From: Metallyticus violacea
Lineage: Eukaryota; Arthropoda; Insecta; Mantodea; Metallyticidae
Assembly (NCBI GenBank): GCA_030762175.1
Contig: CM060843.1
Coordinates: 114,419,369 to 114,483,368 of the forward strand
Length of the DNA: 64,000 nt
Reading direction: 5' to 3'
Shown here one piece after another: positions 45,991 through 57,740 of this stretch. Position numbers and translations under genes: made by a program. Every line of letters starts with the position of its first letter. The first letter of the stretch is position 1. Below the pieces are notes generated by a model. That model was not told the DNA's origin and did not search any database. It saw only the letters and a program-made list of their open reading frames with translations.

Positions 45991-48123
45991 ATTAGGTTTT
46001 AAAGCTGTATCAGAGAAAAAAGGGGATACTGAAAGAGTATGCACAAATTTAAGAGTTGTTTTCCAGGTTTAAACATGTTTTCCCACTTCAGTATTATTGT
46101 CTAACTTCTTAAGCATCTTAAAATACTCACAATCTCAATTATATGTTGGCAATCATTTCTGAGAAATGTTTACATTAAAATTGCTCTCTTTGCTGCATTA
46201 TTTTCAAAATGCATATATTGATAAAATAATGTAATATTCATGTAATTAAAATATAATATGATTATGCCTACATATAGTAAAATCTGAAGAAAATTCATAT
46301 ACAAATTGTTCAAGCATTTCAAAATGCATCAGCTAATGTGAAACACGGTTATATTAAGAGTACCTTGTTTCTTTAATCAAATAATACTAAATGGAGTTTG
46401 CATAACCTATATTTATTATGCTTAATTAAGATATTCTACAACATCCTTCTTGTGTATAGCAAAAATTATAAATTAAATTTTTGACATGTGGTAAAAAGAA
46501 ATTCTCAATGCTTACTTCTGCATCCTATCAGACTTATTAACTAGTTGCAAACCTTTCAATGAATTTAATTAATGCGCGAAGCAAAAATGTATATATATAT
46601 ATATATATATATTGAAAAGTAACATAGGTATAAATGTAAGTAGCTATAAGTATTAAGTACTGCTGTAATTAGTTTCTCCTAATGAGCAAGACTTTTGGGA
46701 GGTTCATTCTCGCTTTCTGTCCTCTATGAGTTGTGTCTCCTTTTCACCCTCCATTGAAGAGGTCAAACCGTATTTTCGTACTTTTGTGTTCATCAAAGAC
46801 TCTTTATTCTTCTCCAAGCTCTCTAGTTTCATATCTCTCAATAGTATCTCTTTTCCTTTACCTTCACCTGCTATCTTTCCAGTTTTCATTCAACAGTTGC
46901 CCGCATCTTTTGGTTTCATTTAACTTACGAATAGACTCTACAGAAGCTTAATGACGTCTGGACCATAATGATAATGTTAACGTAATTTAGTTGCAAACTG
47001 AGTACCCTGCCTTTAATGAAGCATAAAGTGCAATAAAATATCTATTTGGAAGCCAAGGTCTAACAAACACATATTTATCCTGTGCGTTAATAAATACTAT
47101 ATAATACGTTTATAATCGAACAGAAAAAGTTAAAAGTGAACTTTTTTTACAAAATTCTTCTTATAACCATATTTATTAAAGAATGCATCAAAGTTTAGTG
47201 TAAATTAATATTATTTTATGTTAATTATAAGAATATAACACTGAACTAAACTCCATAAGCCAAAATGTAAAAAAAAAAAAAAAAAAAATATACTTTAATA
47301 AAGAAAAGCAGATTAGTAAAATTATTGAAATATATAGTGTAATGAATTTAAACGAATAGGGAATAGAAAAGAGCAGAATTGGTGTATATACATGAAAATA
47401 TTATATTTGATCCCTCATTAAAAATGTAATAAAACTTCTTCAAAATTTTACTGAAATATAAAGAAATCAAGTGTCTAATTAACAGAAAAAATTGCACCAC
47501 CAAAATTTTATTACAATATATATATATATATATATTTTAATCATTGAAACGTGACATTTCCGGGAGCTAAATAAATTGATACAATAATAAATATTTAAAT
47601 GGATAATTCCAAACAACGGAGTATAAAGGTTATTAATATATTCAATACGCCTAAAAGTTGATCTTTAAATACTCTTAATATATGCAAACCAAATAAATGA
47701 ATGTAAGTGTTAAAAAGTCACTATTCCAAAGGGGCAATAGAAAATATTGGAATATCTACATTAGTATAGTTTTTTAACACATTGCTGTTAAAAGAGAGAA
47801 ACCCTCCATTGATTGTTTCAATAGCAAAACAAATTACAAGAAAATAGTAAATGTAATCTATACATTTTCTTTTTTATTTGTATATTGTGTTAGCGCTTGT
47901 GATCTGTGAAATATGCTGACATATTATGCCTAATAAAGTTCATAATTGTGGATTAACTGGAGGTCAGAAAACAGAGGATAGTTCCAACAGATTAGAATAT
48001 CGAAGCTGGCTGTATAGTATAGTATAGTATGCACATTTTATACACTATATACATTTTATAAGCAGGCCAACTAAAGTCTCTTATAGTCTGGCTCCCCATA
48101 ACAGAGTACTTGAACTAACCCTA

Positions 48124-48173
<50 letters not shown>

Positions 48174-48543
48174 AACACTGAGAATACAATATATAATTTT
48201 TATGTCAACTTTTTTATATTGCATTCTCAGTGGTTTTTTTATGAATTTTACGCTTTTTAGAAGTTTTTATTATTCCATTAATAGTATATATATATATATA
48301 CATCATATAGGTTACCAAATCTCAAACAGAATACTCATCAATATAGTTAAAAACATAAAAATTGCTGTCAGATACCCAATTTAGTAACGTAGATATAACA
48401 CAGTTGCACAATGCCGTGTATTGTTTTCAGCAGACACAGGCGCGCAGAAATTTCGAAATTGTAAATTAAGTTGGACAGAAAATTTAAAAGTTAAGCCTTT
48501 GTGGAATATAATTTCACAAAAACGAGTTGTTTTTACAGAAAAT
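45989..48543. other. AT-rich non-coding stretch with several (AT)n tracts
   Basis: (AT)n tracts lie at 46589-46612, 47516-47535, 48127-48166 and 48285-48301; a poly-A run at 47269-47288. A pyrimidine-rich block at 46700-46920 opens long frames on both strands by composition alone (the minus frame is lysine/glutamate-rich), so I do not call a gene. Confidence 0.55.
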
Positions 48544-48870
48544 CTAGCCATATTTCAAATGATCAAAATTCAATAAAATAAAGTAAAGACAGCCAGCTAA
48601 TTTAATAACCCGAGACAAAGTTTGGAAAAGAAGAATTATACTTGAAAATTTCGGGTCATGGCCCTGGATTAAAACGCATACATTTTCAGTCTTTCGTACC
48701 AAAGCTCTAACCAACTGAGATACCGTGTCCCACATACGTCTTTCAAAGGTTTCTCCCGCAAACAAACGATAACATCCCAAATGACCGATGACATCACCTT
48801 CTGCAGGGGGAACTGCACATGGATTAGAGCCGCATAATGATAGCATGGCAAGTGCATTACTCATTGTCAA
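48544..48870 (-). mobile_element. tRNA-like repeat fragment (SINE-F)
   Basis: The minus strand has a clear A box TATCTCAGTTGGTTAGAGC followed by a weak B-box region. The adjoining GC-richer sequence forms a 108-codon frame, the longest in this part, but with no family motif. A SINE with extra 5' sequence is the simplest reading. Confidence 0.5.
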
Positions 48871-49979
48871 GTGGCAGCTGGCCGGTCTAACTCTATCATT
48901 AAATCACTAAGATGGTGAATACCGGAAGAGATATTCATTTAAAGGGTAAATATTAGTAATGTCCTGTTCTGATAGTGTATTCCTTAGGATTTTGCTTTCG
49001 ATGAACTCTTAACCTTGATGCCTCTTACTTGTAATTTTACTGTACAATTCAACCAGCTTACGTGGTATAGGATACACATTTGGTGTCGCTCCGCTTCTGA
49101 CTTCTCAACGGTTTCTTCTAAACTTAAAACTTCAATTTGGATTGGTAACTTGAAATGAGCAAGTCACTAGAAGGTATACACAATTGTTTTTGCTGTATCC
49201 GGCTTCCGAGTTCTAAACATATCCCTCACGATCTGGACAATTCTTGGTATATCTATAATGAAAGTTGAACATTTCATGAAGGTTGACTTTCCATGTTAAA
49301 TGTGACGTTTACCTCTTAGTACTGTATTAGAGCTCCTCCATGCAATAATTAACGTTAAATACTGCAAATTAGCATTTGCCACTGGATGCTATTCATCACC
49401 ACTAAGAATTAGAAAGCTTTACGATTCAGGTACCGAACCAAAATTCCAATATATATCTTAGTATGAATCTAATTACATCATAATATGTAAATCATTTATG
49501 TGTACTTTGTACCTATTGATAAGTTGAAATCATCTCTTTACAAAGCGTGAATGCTTTAATGAGCAGGATCGGCTATATACTCTGATAAATATACCACCCA
49601 GATTCAAAAAGCTCGTACAATGACATCAAAATGCTTTATTTCATTTCCTAATAGCAGTTTATATCATGTACTCCAGCTCACTATAGTAGCCTTCTAGGCA
49701 AGTACAACCATATACATACTCGTACAATGGTAAACATCTAGAAGCTCTCGAATTACCCTCTTTCACATCATCAGCGCAATGTTCCTGTATCTAACAATAG
49801 AAACATTAACCAACTCATTTTGAAATCCTCAAACTTTGTATGCAGGTAAATCTGAAGGGCACGCATCAGTTTAGATTGTTTTATAAGACCACATTTTCAG
49901 CAATACTTGACAGAAATACATGATATTATGACTATTTAAAAGATAAGTTTTTACAGTCTGACACAAACACCTTTAAATG
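48871..49979. other. Non-coding stretch
   Basis: A minus-strand segment around 49190-49270 reads PRIVQIVRDMF and could be a scrap of transposase DNA-binding region, but it is too short to call. Confidence 0.4.
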
Positions 49980-50850
49980 TATTTGATATTTCTCGTGTAG
50001 CACGGCAAAGGACCAGTTTACAAACTCTTCTCAACTATTGATTTCAAACGCGTCTTATAAAATGTTTCCCATGGCGGTGATACTGTGTCGTTGGAAACAG
50101 GACATAAACGTTCTCATTAACGAAAGTTGAGCGAAAGATCAGGCGATGTGCAGAAGATGAGTGCGGCAGCTTCACAACCATCGACTGAGCAGGTGCTCAT
50201 TTAGGTAATACCGACATCTGTATGCCAAAGTGGTGGACCCAGACTTGTTGGTAAATAAATACATTGCTCCTCTTCCGCAGTTTATGGCTATAACCGGTTT
50301 AGCAGTTTGTCCAGGCACGCATGTCTCCTAATAGTTCCTCCACGAGTAAGAATGAGCCAAACACGGATCTTCTGAAAATGGCAGAAAACAAGTTGATAAT
50401 TAGAGGATTATGGGATCCCCATATACAGACATTGTGCCTATAGATCTTTCCAAAATATGAAATGTTGCTTCGTTACTAAAAAACACCGCCACGAATGACC
50501 CGAGGTCGTTAAGGTGCGGACTCGCGAGAGGGAGGTCTGGGGTTCGTATCCCGCCAGGACCGTCCTCCCTGATAGGTTTTCCTCAGTCTTCATACATAGC
50601 AAATGCTGGGAAGGTTCCCTAAACTTAGGCCTGGAACACTTTCCTTTTTAAAAATAAATCCTTTCCCAATATATAATTTCGTATCATGTATCATCAGTGT
50701 CCACCGCCTGTGGTACCTCAGTAGTAAAAATGGGCGTTAAACACGAATTATTTATTTTATTACTAAAAAACAATTCGTCCGTTTGCGTTTGAGAAGGACA
50801 GGGATACCGTATGGATAACTGCCGTTCCACATATGCGTCGTATATTTGCT
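49980..50850 (-). mobile_element. Mariner-like transposase relic 3 (DUF4817 type), split by a SINE
   Basis: On the minus strand, after setting aside SINE-A copy 9, the order is: DELFFSNEATFHI (first catalytic block, with asparagine where SDE is usual), then AIFRRSVFGSF (CAISRT.VYGPFF-like), then FIYQQVWVHHF (IFQQDGAPPHF-like, catalytic aspartate lost), then ENVYVLFPTTQ (the segment after the LWG motif). Frames shift between blocks. It is more decayed than the other two relics. Confidence 0.6.
50486..50759 (+). mobile_element. SINE-A copy 9, nested in mariner relic 3, with perfect TSD
   Basis: Full-length with intact tRNA-like head and 3' end, then an ATTATTTATTTTAT tail. The 13-bp TTACTAAAAAACA occurs on both sides (50473-50485 and 50760-50772). 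It lies inside the transposase relic, directly after the FSNEATFHI block on the minus strand. Confidence 0.96.
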
Positions 50851-52839
50851 GCATAAGAAACTGTAATTATTCTACCCTAAAATTGTGGTAATGTTATACA
50901 TTTCTCTCCGATAATGGCGAAAATATGGTTTTGCAGAACTGTTAAATTATTCGAAGTGCAATATTTTCAAACTTGCTTGAGATGTTTCTATTGAGACCAC
51001 AATGCATAGCCAGAGCATCGATTGCTCGGAGGATTTCACCATTTATGGACTGTAGAATTTCGCACTATTCCTTACTTCAGTTAATAGCTTCTGAATTTCT
51101 CAATTATAAATTTTACTGTTCAACCTAGTGTTAATGTTTAAATTTTAATTAAATAAATTTGGCAAAAGTAATAACATGATTTTCCTTCTTAAACGTTTTC
51201 CAGTATATAATTGTTTTACCCATTTGACCTACATATAGAATACAATATGAACAGGAACACAAAGAAAGGAAGTTAACGGAAAAATTGAATGAAGAAATGT
51301 GTAAAAGCTATCTGTGAATACCATAGTTTATTGAAAGTGGAAGAACTGAGGGTTGGATATGTGACTAATTTCTAAGGTAAATTCTAAGATATTGATATTA
51401 ACATTTTTATAAAAAATTCATGTTAAAAATTAATAAAATTGTGGAATTATACATTGTGAAAATTATTGTATACAGAAAATATTTTAAGAACATTAACAGA
51501 GTTGCACGACTTAATGAATCCTGTGCAATGAAGTACTTACATTCCTTGGTTAAAAGTGTATGAACCCAAAGAAAAACAATTTAAATTAACATATTAGTAA
51601 AGACGTCTCTGGTTTACAAGTGCGATACTATTTTTCGGATGATCTGCACTGCGGAGAGCAATCTGCTGGAAAGAACGTGATTCTTTCACGTTTCTTTCAT
51701 CGACGTCCATCGGGAAGCTTTTCGTAAAAGAGAGACTTTTCGTCGAAAGAGACCGATAGCCAGAGGCAGCCTTTGATCTTTTCATTATTATACTTCTACC
51801 ATTTCTCTTTCTCTCTCTGCAAATCTTTTAAACCGAGCAGGAATCACGTGTGGGTATTATGTTTACCCGGAGGGTTTCTCCAAGTCTTGGCGTGTTTTTA
51901 ACAGATCTAGCGAGTAAGCAGATCGAAAGCTGTTTAGTAAGAAATATTTTTTTTTCTCTGGAAACCGGAATTTTTGTAAAAAAAAAATCGCTACCGAGTG
52001 AGAATGACGTGAGCATGTACCTACAAAAATTTATAAATAAAAAGAATATATTTCAATGATCTTTTTCTTTCCCAGTCGACTTGATGAAAGTCTTAATACT
52101 CTGGATAATATGTACGACAACGTTTTTGTGCGTTCGGAAGTGTAAAATATAAAACATAAAATAGGTTAATTTTTTATTAAAATATAAGGTGCATTGATTA
52201 TAATTTTTATCATTTATACTTTAGACACCTTATTCCCATTCCGCCTGTTTATAGCGGCTTTGATTTCAAATAAAGTTTATAACAACACATATGTTCCTAA
52301 CGTAACTTCCTCTGCAAGCATAACCATTTCCTTTATTGTGTGAGAAAGTATTGCTAATACAGCAGTTAAAATACAACCACAAGTATGCCCCTTTAATAGT
52401 TTCTATTTGCAATAGTCGAACGAGAAAATATTGTGAAGAATGTTGCTCTTATTTGGAGCAATAAGCAAATCGTACCTGATCCTTAAGCGAGAAATAGTGC
52501 AGCACATTCTTATTTTTTTAAAAAAAATTGAAGATAGATAGGTACAAACTTTACCTTGCTCTACAGAAAGAGCAAGATGAAATATTTCCCTTCTTAAATA
52601 TTTCCACAAGTAACATATTGCATACTCTCCATATGCAAGCAAATATTTTACGCTGGTTTTCGCCCCAGTTTCTTTTCGTCAAAGTCAGCTAATAATGGAA
52701 AGTTATTTTAAAAGGATTAAGCGCGTATGGAAAATGTTTACTTTTAGCTTATTTCAGTGCAGTTATATTAACTATGCATTTTCTTAATATGAGATACACA
52801 TTTTAATATGTCAATGCACTTGCCTGCCAGGCATTGGAG
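50851..52839. other. Non-coding stretch
   Basis: A GC-richer patch at 51600-51790 holds a 63-codon minus frame, and a pyrimidine-rich acceptor-like run lies at 51800-51840 on the plus strand. Neither can be assigned. Confidence 0.45.
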
Positions 52840-53039
52840 TTGCGTATCGCGAGTCGGTGGACTACACGAGGTTGAAGACTAGGATGAGGATAAAACGTTA
52901 ATGTGTCAAAGGCGGAATGAGTAACAGGGAAACCGGAGTACCCGGAATTCCCAGGCGCCGCTTCGTACGCCACAAATCTCCATTTACGGCCGCTGAATCA
53001 ACCGGTCTGACCGCTCGCACAGCCTATTTTAACATTAGT

Positions 53040-53340
53040 ACTGATCGTTCTCTTGGTCTAGTAGTCAGCGTTGCTGGCGAGGTTCCGCGTTCAGTTCTTG
53101 GTACTTGCTTAGAATTTTTTTAATTTAGGGTGGTGTAAAATGGGTCCACTCAGTCTTGTGAGGAAAATAGGGGATCTTCCTGTTAGAGAGATGGCGTCCT
53201 TTCGCCTATAAAGCTGAATGTTGGTATGCTGATTATGTCCCTTCTGCAATACTATCCTCTACTTATGACGTCGAAAGACTGAGGTAGAAATTGCAGCGGT
53301 CGCTGCGGCCAATACGGCTGTCGCGCCAAGAGAAAGAAAT
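53040..53340 (+). mobile_element. tRNA-derived SINE fragment (SINE-G)
   Basis: Head at 53050-53105 has A box TTGGTCTAGTAGTCAGCG and a damaged B box GTTCCGCGTTCAGTTC, like many insect tRNA-derived SINEs. The body has GGGTCCACTCAGTC and a GC-rich 3' part with GCAGCGGTCGCTGCGG. The GC-rich stretch just left (52830-53010) may belong to the same or another old repeat. Confidence 0.55.
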
Positions 53341-53689
53341 GATACATTTAAGGAATGATAATGCAAGAGTAGATCTTAAAAAAAAGTATTCTAACATTTT
53401 GCAGTATAAACTAACTGCAAAATATGCCAGTACAAAGAGACCCTAACACGTATGATATCCATAAAGTAAAGGATTAAACATTTTTTAATATTTCTCAATT
53501 TATTTAAGATTCGTCAGTTTATCTAAGAAATGTGTTTTAGGCTGCATTTCTTTCCTTATCACTTTGTTCCTTGTTTTACTTGTCTTATTCACTCTGCTGT
53601 AATATGTTAACTAAATGGAACATCCCATTCACTAATATACGCCCTTCTTCAAAGTTGGTTGTAGTTTTGGTTTTGTTTGGCTTTATTTG
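53341..53689. other. Non-coding stretch
   Basis: AT-rich; nothing recognised. Confidence 0.45.
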
Positions 53690-54110
53690 AGCAAATAGTT
53701 CTTTGCTCAACTCGGCTACCGTGTTTTAGTTAGTTCATTTGGAGACTTTGAAAATAGAACAGTGCCATCTGCAAATCGTCTTCTGTTTGTGTTGATCGCA
53801 TGTTTCTTCTTTTTCCACACCAATATGTATAATATCACTTCGAGAAAAGAAATGAAACTTTTTGAAGAGATTGGATTTCTTTGCTTAGCGTCCTTTTACA
53901 TCTTGAGGGATTTTTCCTTTCTCACTTTAGCACGGTTATTGTAGTAAACTGTATCTGTCATACTGCACCTTGTACTACTTTTGTCTTTAAAGAGTTCAGA
54001 ACTCTGATATGATCCATGGAATCAAATGCTTTAAAGGCTTTGCATAGATTAAATTCTAGTGGCTTTTCCATTACATCATTTACCGTCTAGGGATGGTGTA
54101 CTGTAATGAA
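53690..54110 (-). mobile_element. LINE reverse-transcriptase core relic (RTE-like)
   Basis: On the minus strand a frame reads CKAFKAFDSMDHIRVLNSLK (54000-54065), the motif around the first catalytic aspartate of the palm. Further on, NPISSKSFISFLE corresponds to the QGD.ISP.LF block, and RRRFADGTVLFSKSPNEL to the RFADDIVL..SP.EL block; the second aspartate of the catalytic pair is glycine here. Stops occur between blocks. The wording of the motifs suggests the RTE-like endonuclease/reverse-transcriptase group. Confidence 0.75.
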
Positions 54111-54620
54111 GCTTGCTTGGGAGCCTGTCTCTTTAGGTGGTTTAAATTTGTGTATTATAATGAATAATAATTCTAGTATTCGTAGTAATACAAGAGCTTC
54201 ATTTCAAATCTTGCTATTCTGAATAATTGCCTATTAAAAATATAATTTAATTGAAACAAAAGCACGTCAATTTGAATAGTGTGAGTCGATTTAAAACCAA
54301 TATTGAATAAGGGTGCTATTAAGTAAAGATATGTCCAAAATCTAATATTATTTTTTAATTCATAATCTCCCTTTTATGAATGAAAATATTATTCATCTTC
54401 ATCATGCCTAAACTGGAAACTTTTAAGTAATTAAAAATGGCAGCACTGTGTAACAAATACTAAATTTAATCTTATTTTCAATTTTAAAAAAATCCAATTT
54501 TTTGACATGCAGGTGCAAACAACTCAAAGAAATTTTATGTATTGCTTTAAAACACAAATATCTAAATACAGAATATTACAATAATATTTGTAAAAATTTA
54601 AATGTATATTCGGAAAAATA
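54111..54620. other. AT-rich non-coding stretch
   Basis: May include the decayed N-terminal part of the LINE, but no motif can be read. Confidence 0.45.
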
Positions 54621-54687
54621 TTATTTATTATTATTATTATTACTATTATTATTATTATTATATTTATTTATTTATTTTGGATTTATT
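54621..54687. repeat. (TTA)n/(TTTA)n tract at the 3' end of a SINE-B copy
   Basis: Directly abuts the 3' end of SINE-B copy 3, so on the element's strand it is an (AAT)n/(AAAT)n tail. Confidence 0.85.
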
Positions 54688-54952
54688 GATGGACACTCAG
54701 GTCATTAGCGTCCCATTCAATTCATGGCGTAAAACGACGACAAATTTTGCTCAGAGGCCTCTCTTTCAGGCTTGAGGTTCTTTTTTGTGCCGTAAATGTA
54801 CGACACGGGACCCACAGCTTTACTTCCCTTCCGAAGGAAGCCATACTTATGAATTTTTGCCAGGAAAAATCTATCGATCCTGGCCGGAATTGAACCCGCA
54901 ATTAGGTTTAGGAGGCAAGTGTGGTCACCACTAAACCACCAGGAGCGACTGG
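54688..54952 (-). mobile_element. SINE-B copy 3
   Basis: On the minus strand: head with CTGGTGGTTTAGTGGTGACC and a B box GGGTTCAATTCC, then the family body including GTACATTTACGGCACAAAA and TGAGCAAAATTTGTCG. Long simple-sequence tail at 54621-54687. Confidence 0.92.
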
Positions 54953-55899
54953 TAGTTTTAAATCAGTGTTTTTAATAACTAAAATCAATTTAAAAACAAA
55001 ATGAGTCACAGGAACAGTATTATATTAACACTTTGTACATGACTTTATTCAGAACTAACAGTAAAAAATTAAAACTTCTAATTAATGAGCTCCTTAACAC
55101 ATAGAAGCAAATTATTTTATTTACTTGATGTGCATTAGAGAATAGATAAAATACTACTGGCCCCACAATTAAAATCTTTCAGCTTAAGACATTTCTTAGA
55201 TGCTTCTGTTGAAGCGTGTACAAATTACGTGAAGGTACGCTTTCAACTTTTTGAGCCACAATGGTTTAAAATAAATAAATATTCCATGCGGTCACAAACT
55301 AGTCCCCTTAAATATTATGTTTCACTCCCTGATCTCTAGCCAACTCACTTCTAAATTTTAAATGGCATCCTTACTTTATGATGCTTTAAATAAGATTTCA
55401 TTTTTATAACAGCTTTTATTTTATGTATTTGCAGGCAAACTGGATTGTTATTATTGTTATTTGAATTTGTATAGAATAGAAATACAGTAATTAATTTAAT
55501 ATATTAAATGGATATGTTTCGGTAAATAAATGACTTAAAATAGAATATACCCTAGAATATATGGCGTAATGTAAATGAATTAGTTAAAAAATTCAAAATA
55601 TGCAATAATACTGTAATGTTAATGTTATAATCGTTTTGAAAATAGATTTCATCGTGGGATTAATATTTTTGCATATTTAAATTTACGTGTTTTTGTTTAA
55701 ATTAAATTATTTTAAATAGTTTTAAATTTTCAAATATTGTAATGAAAGTCCTTTATATTGTTATAATATTTATAATCATGAAGGCCACACGTACAAATAT
55801 TTAGGTAAAGATGCTGGCGAAATCTATATTCTGATTGTTGCAGTGGTTCTCTTGGATACTCTAGGAGCTTTTGCTGTAGCTATACTTTCACTTGTTACA
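54953..55899. other. AT-rich non-coding stretch
   Basis: Nothing recognised. Confidence 0.55.
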
Positions 55900-56530
55900 G
55901 AATATAACGTTGCCGTTTACTTATGTCAGAGGCGCGTAATGTGGGTATTATATCCGTCAGAGACAGCTGATAGCGAGAAGTAAGCTTCGAAATATAACAT
56001 TACCCAACTTTTCCAGAAGCTTCGATGGTTATTATTAACGCTATTTTGATAATATGACTAAAGAAGTTCGTGCTCTGGGGTTAGCGACTATATAATACCC
56101 ACGAAATATATCCCTATTTATTAGTAATAGCTTTCATATTGGGTAGGACCCGGTTATTAAGGATTTTGCTATGGAGCTCTGGAAACAAGGAAATCGATGA
56201 TGAAAGGCAAGCCTTGGAGGAGAGAGATTTGTCCGTATAATACACTTAACGGACCGGATCTCCACTTAATAAAACTTGGATTTATGGAACCGTAATGTCC
56301 AGTAGAGCTGTTCCGCCTCTCTGCTTAATTTGAACGGTCCGTGCTTTAATCAATAGCTGCTGTGCTAAGTCCCGTTTAGAAAGCCTTCGTTTCATAGAAG
56401 CGGAGATATGCGTAGCATTTGAGGCTCTATTCAGATAGTTTGTAATTAAGGACGAACTAAATTAGTCTCCCTTCTTGTGTTTAAGGAAACAGAACAAGCC
56501 ATGTTTGGAAGCTTTTGCTTATTAATGCAA
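55900..56530. promoter_or_regulatory. Candidate conserved non-coding element
   Basis: About 600 nt of evenly mixed composition with no coding frame and no recognised repeat. It contains homeodomain-like TTAAT/TAATCAATA cores and ACGGACCG (56251-56258) with its reverse complement CGGTCCGT near 56335. Interpretation as an enhancer-like element is inference; an unknown old repeat is the alternative. Confidence 0.2.
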
Positions 56531-57419
56531 TTGCAGGGGGAAAACATTTATTATACACATTCACATTAGTTATTAAAACTAATAAACAACATTTCATAAG
56601 AAGACAAGAATCATGGAGTAATAATAAAAGTGAAAGCCTATATGTATTACCTCGGAAGAATGAGACAATCTTGTGACTGGCTGGAATGACATTTGGAGTG
56701 GAGAGGTCGCGGGGCGTCTTTTTTTAAAGAAGCGATGTATAACAAGAGGTGGTTATTCGAGACCTTGTAAGCACAACTCATTTCGTTACGGTTTAGAGGG
56801 AAAACGTCTTAAGCAGGCAATTACTTGAATGGAGAGTCATGGACAACAGAATGAATACCCAGCGTTGCAACCTCAACACAATATGAATTTTAGCTTTAGA
56901 ATACCGTGAAAGATGATCGCTTGCTACATCTACAGTAGATGTGAAACGTGTGCTGCTAGCATAGCTCTAAAATCCGCATGGATAATTTTGTAAATAATCA
57001 TCACTTTTGGGATGTATGTTGGTTGTATTTATCACTTCGTATATAAATGTGTATTAATGCAATTACATTACAAAAATATGGAAATAGGCTGGTGTTAATG
57101 AAAAATTCCAATGTTTTATTTTTGAATATTTGGAAAAACTTTTCATCGTTTTAATGTTTTAATATTTCATTAGCTTACATCAGTTCAAATATGTGTTTTA
57201 ATTAATATATTAGAGCATATTCTATTTTTTTCTACATTTTCCAGTTTGATGGAGTAGTTGTCGGTATAATAAAAATAATAGATGCATTAATTATTGTAAA
57301 ATTATAACGCAGTTCAGTGCCACCCAAATATATTTGTATTCAGCCTTTCAAAAACCCCAGAAAGCCTAATTGAATTAATTTTCAAGAATAAAGATTCGAA
57401 AGTGATCTGAACTATTAGA
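56531..57419. other. Non-coding stretch
   Basis: A mixed-composition patch at 56640-56960 is unassigned; the rest is AT-rich. Confidence 0.45.
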
Positions 57420-57740
57420 AAGGACACATTTTTAACTACAGTAATTCTACTTGGAACGGGGTGAAGTTAAAGTCACCAAAACAGCTCGATGCAACCTTTC
57501 GGTAAAGGCTTCAGCGATAAAAAAAAAGAGGCCTTTTTTGACAAGAGAATAAAAGCAGCACAAAGAGAGATTGAAAAGCCTAGCCCACTCCCTGCTTTCA
57601 AAGGGTAACTGCTGACAAGGGCGCTGAGAAAAAAGTTGTTTGGAAAATCTCTCGAGTTTGAAATAATATGCTGTGCTTTGAAACTCTTGAAAGGCTGGGC
57701 GACTGTAGAAGTGTTAGCATCATATTATGCTCCAGATATG
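57420..57740. promoter_or_regulatory. Candidate conserved non-coding element
   Basis: Includes CTTTCAAAGGG and GCACAAAGAG (TCF/SOX-like) about 40 nt apart, TTTTTTGACAAG and TGCTGACAAGGGCGCTG, and lacks any long frame. Role inferred only. Confidence 0.2.

Noticed and set aside
46704..46951. Highly charged minus-strand frame (lysine/glutamate-rich)
   Set aside because: Produced by a purine-rich strand; the complementary strand is equally open and no family motif exists.
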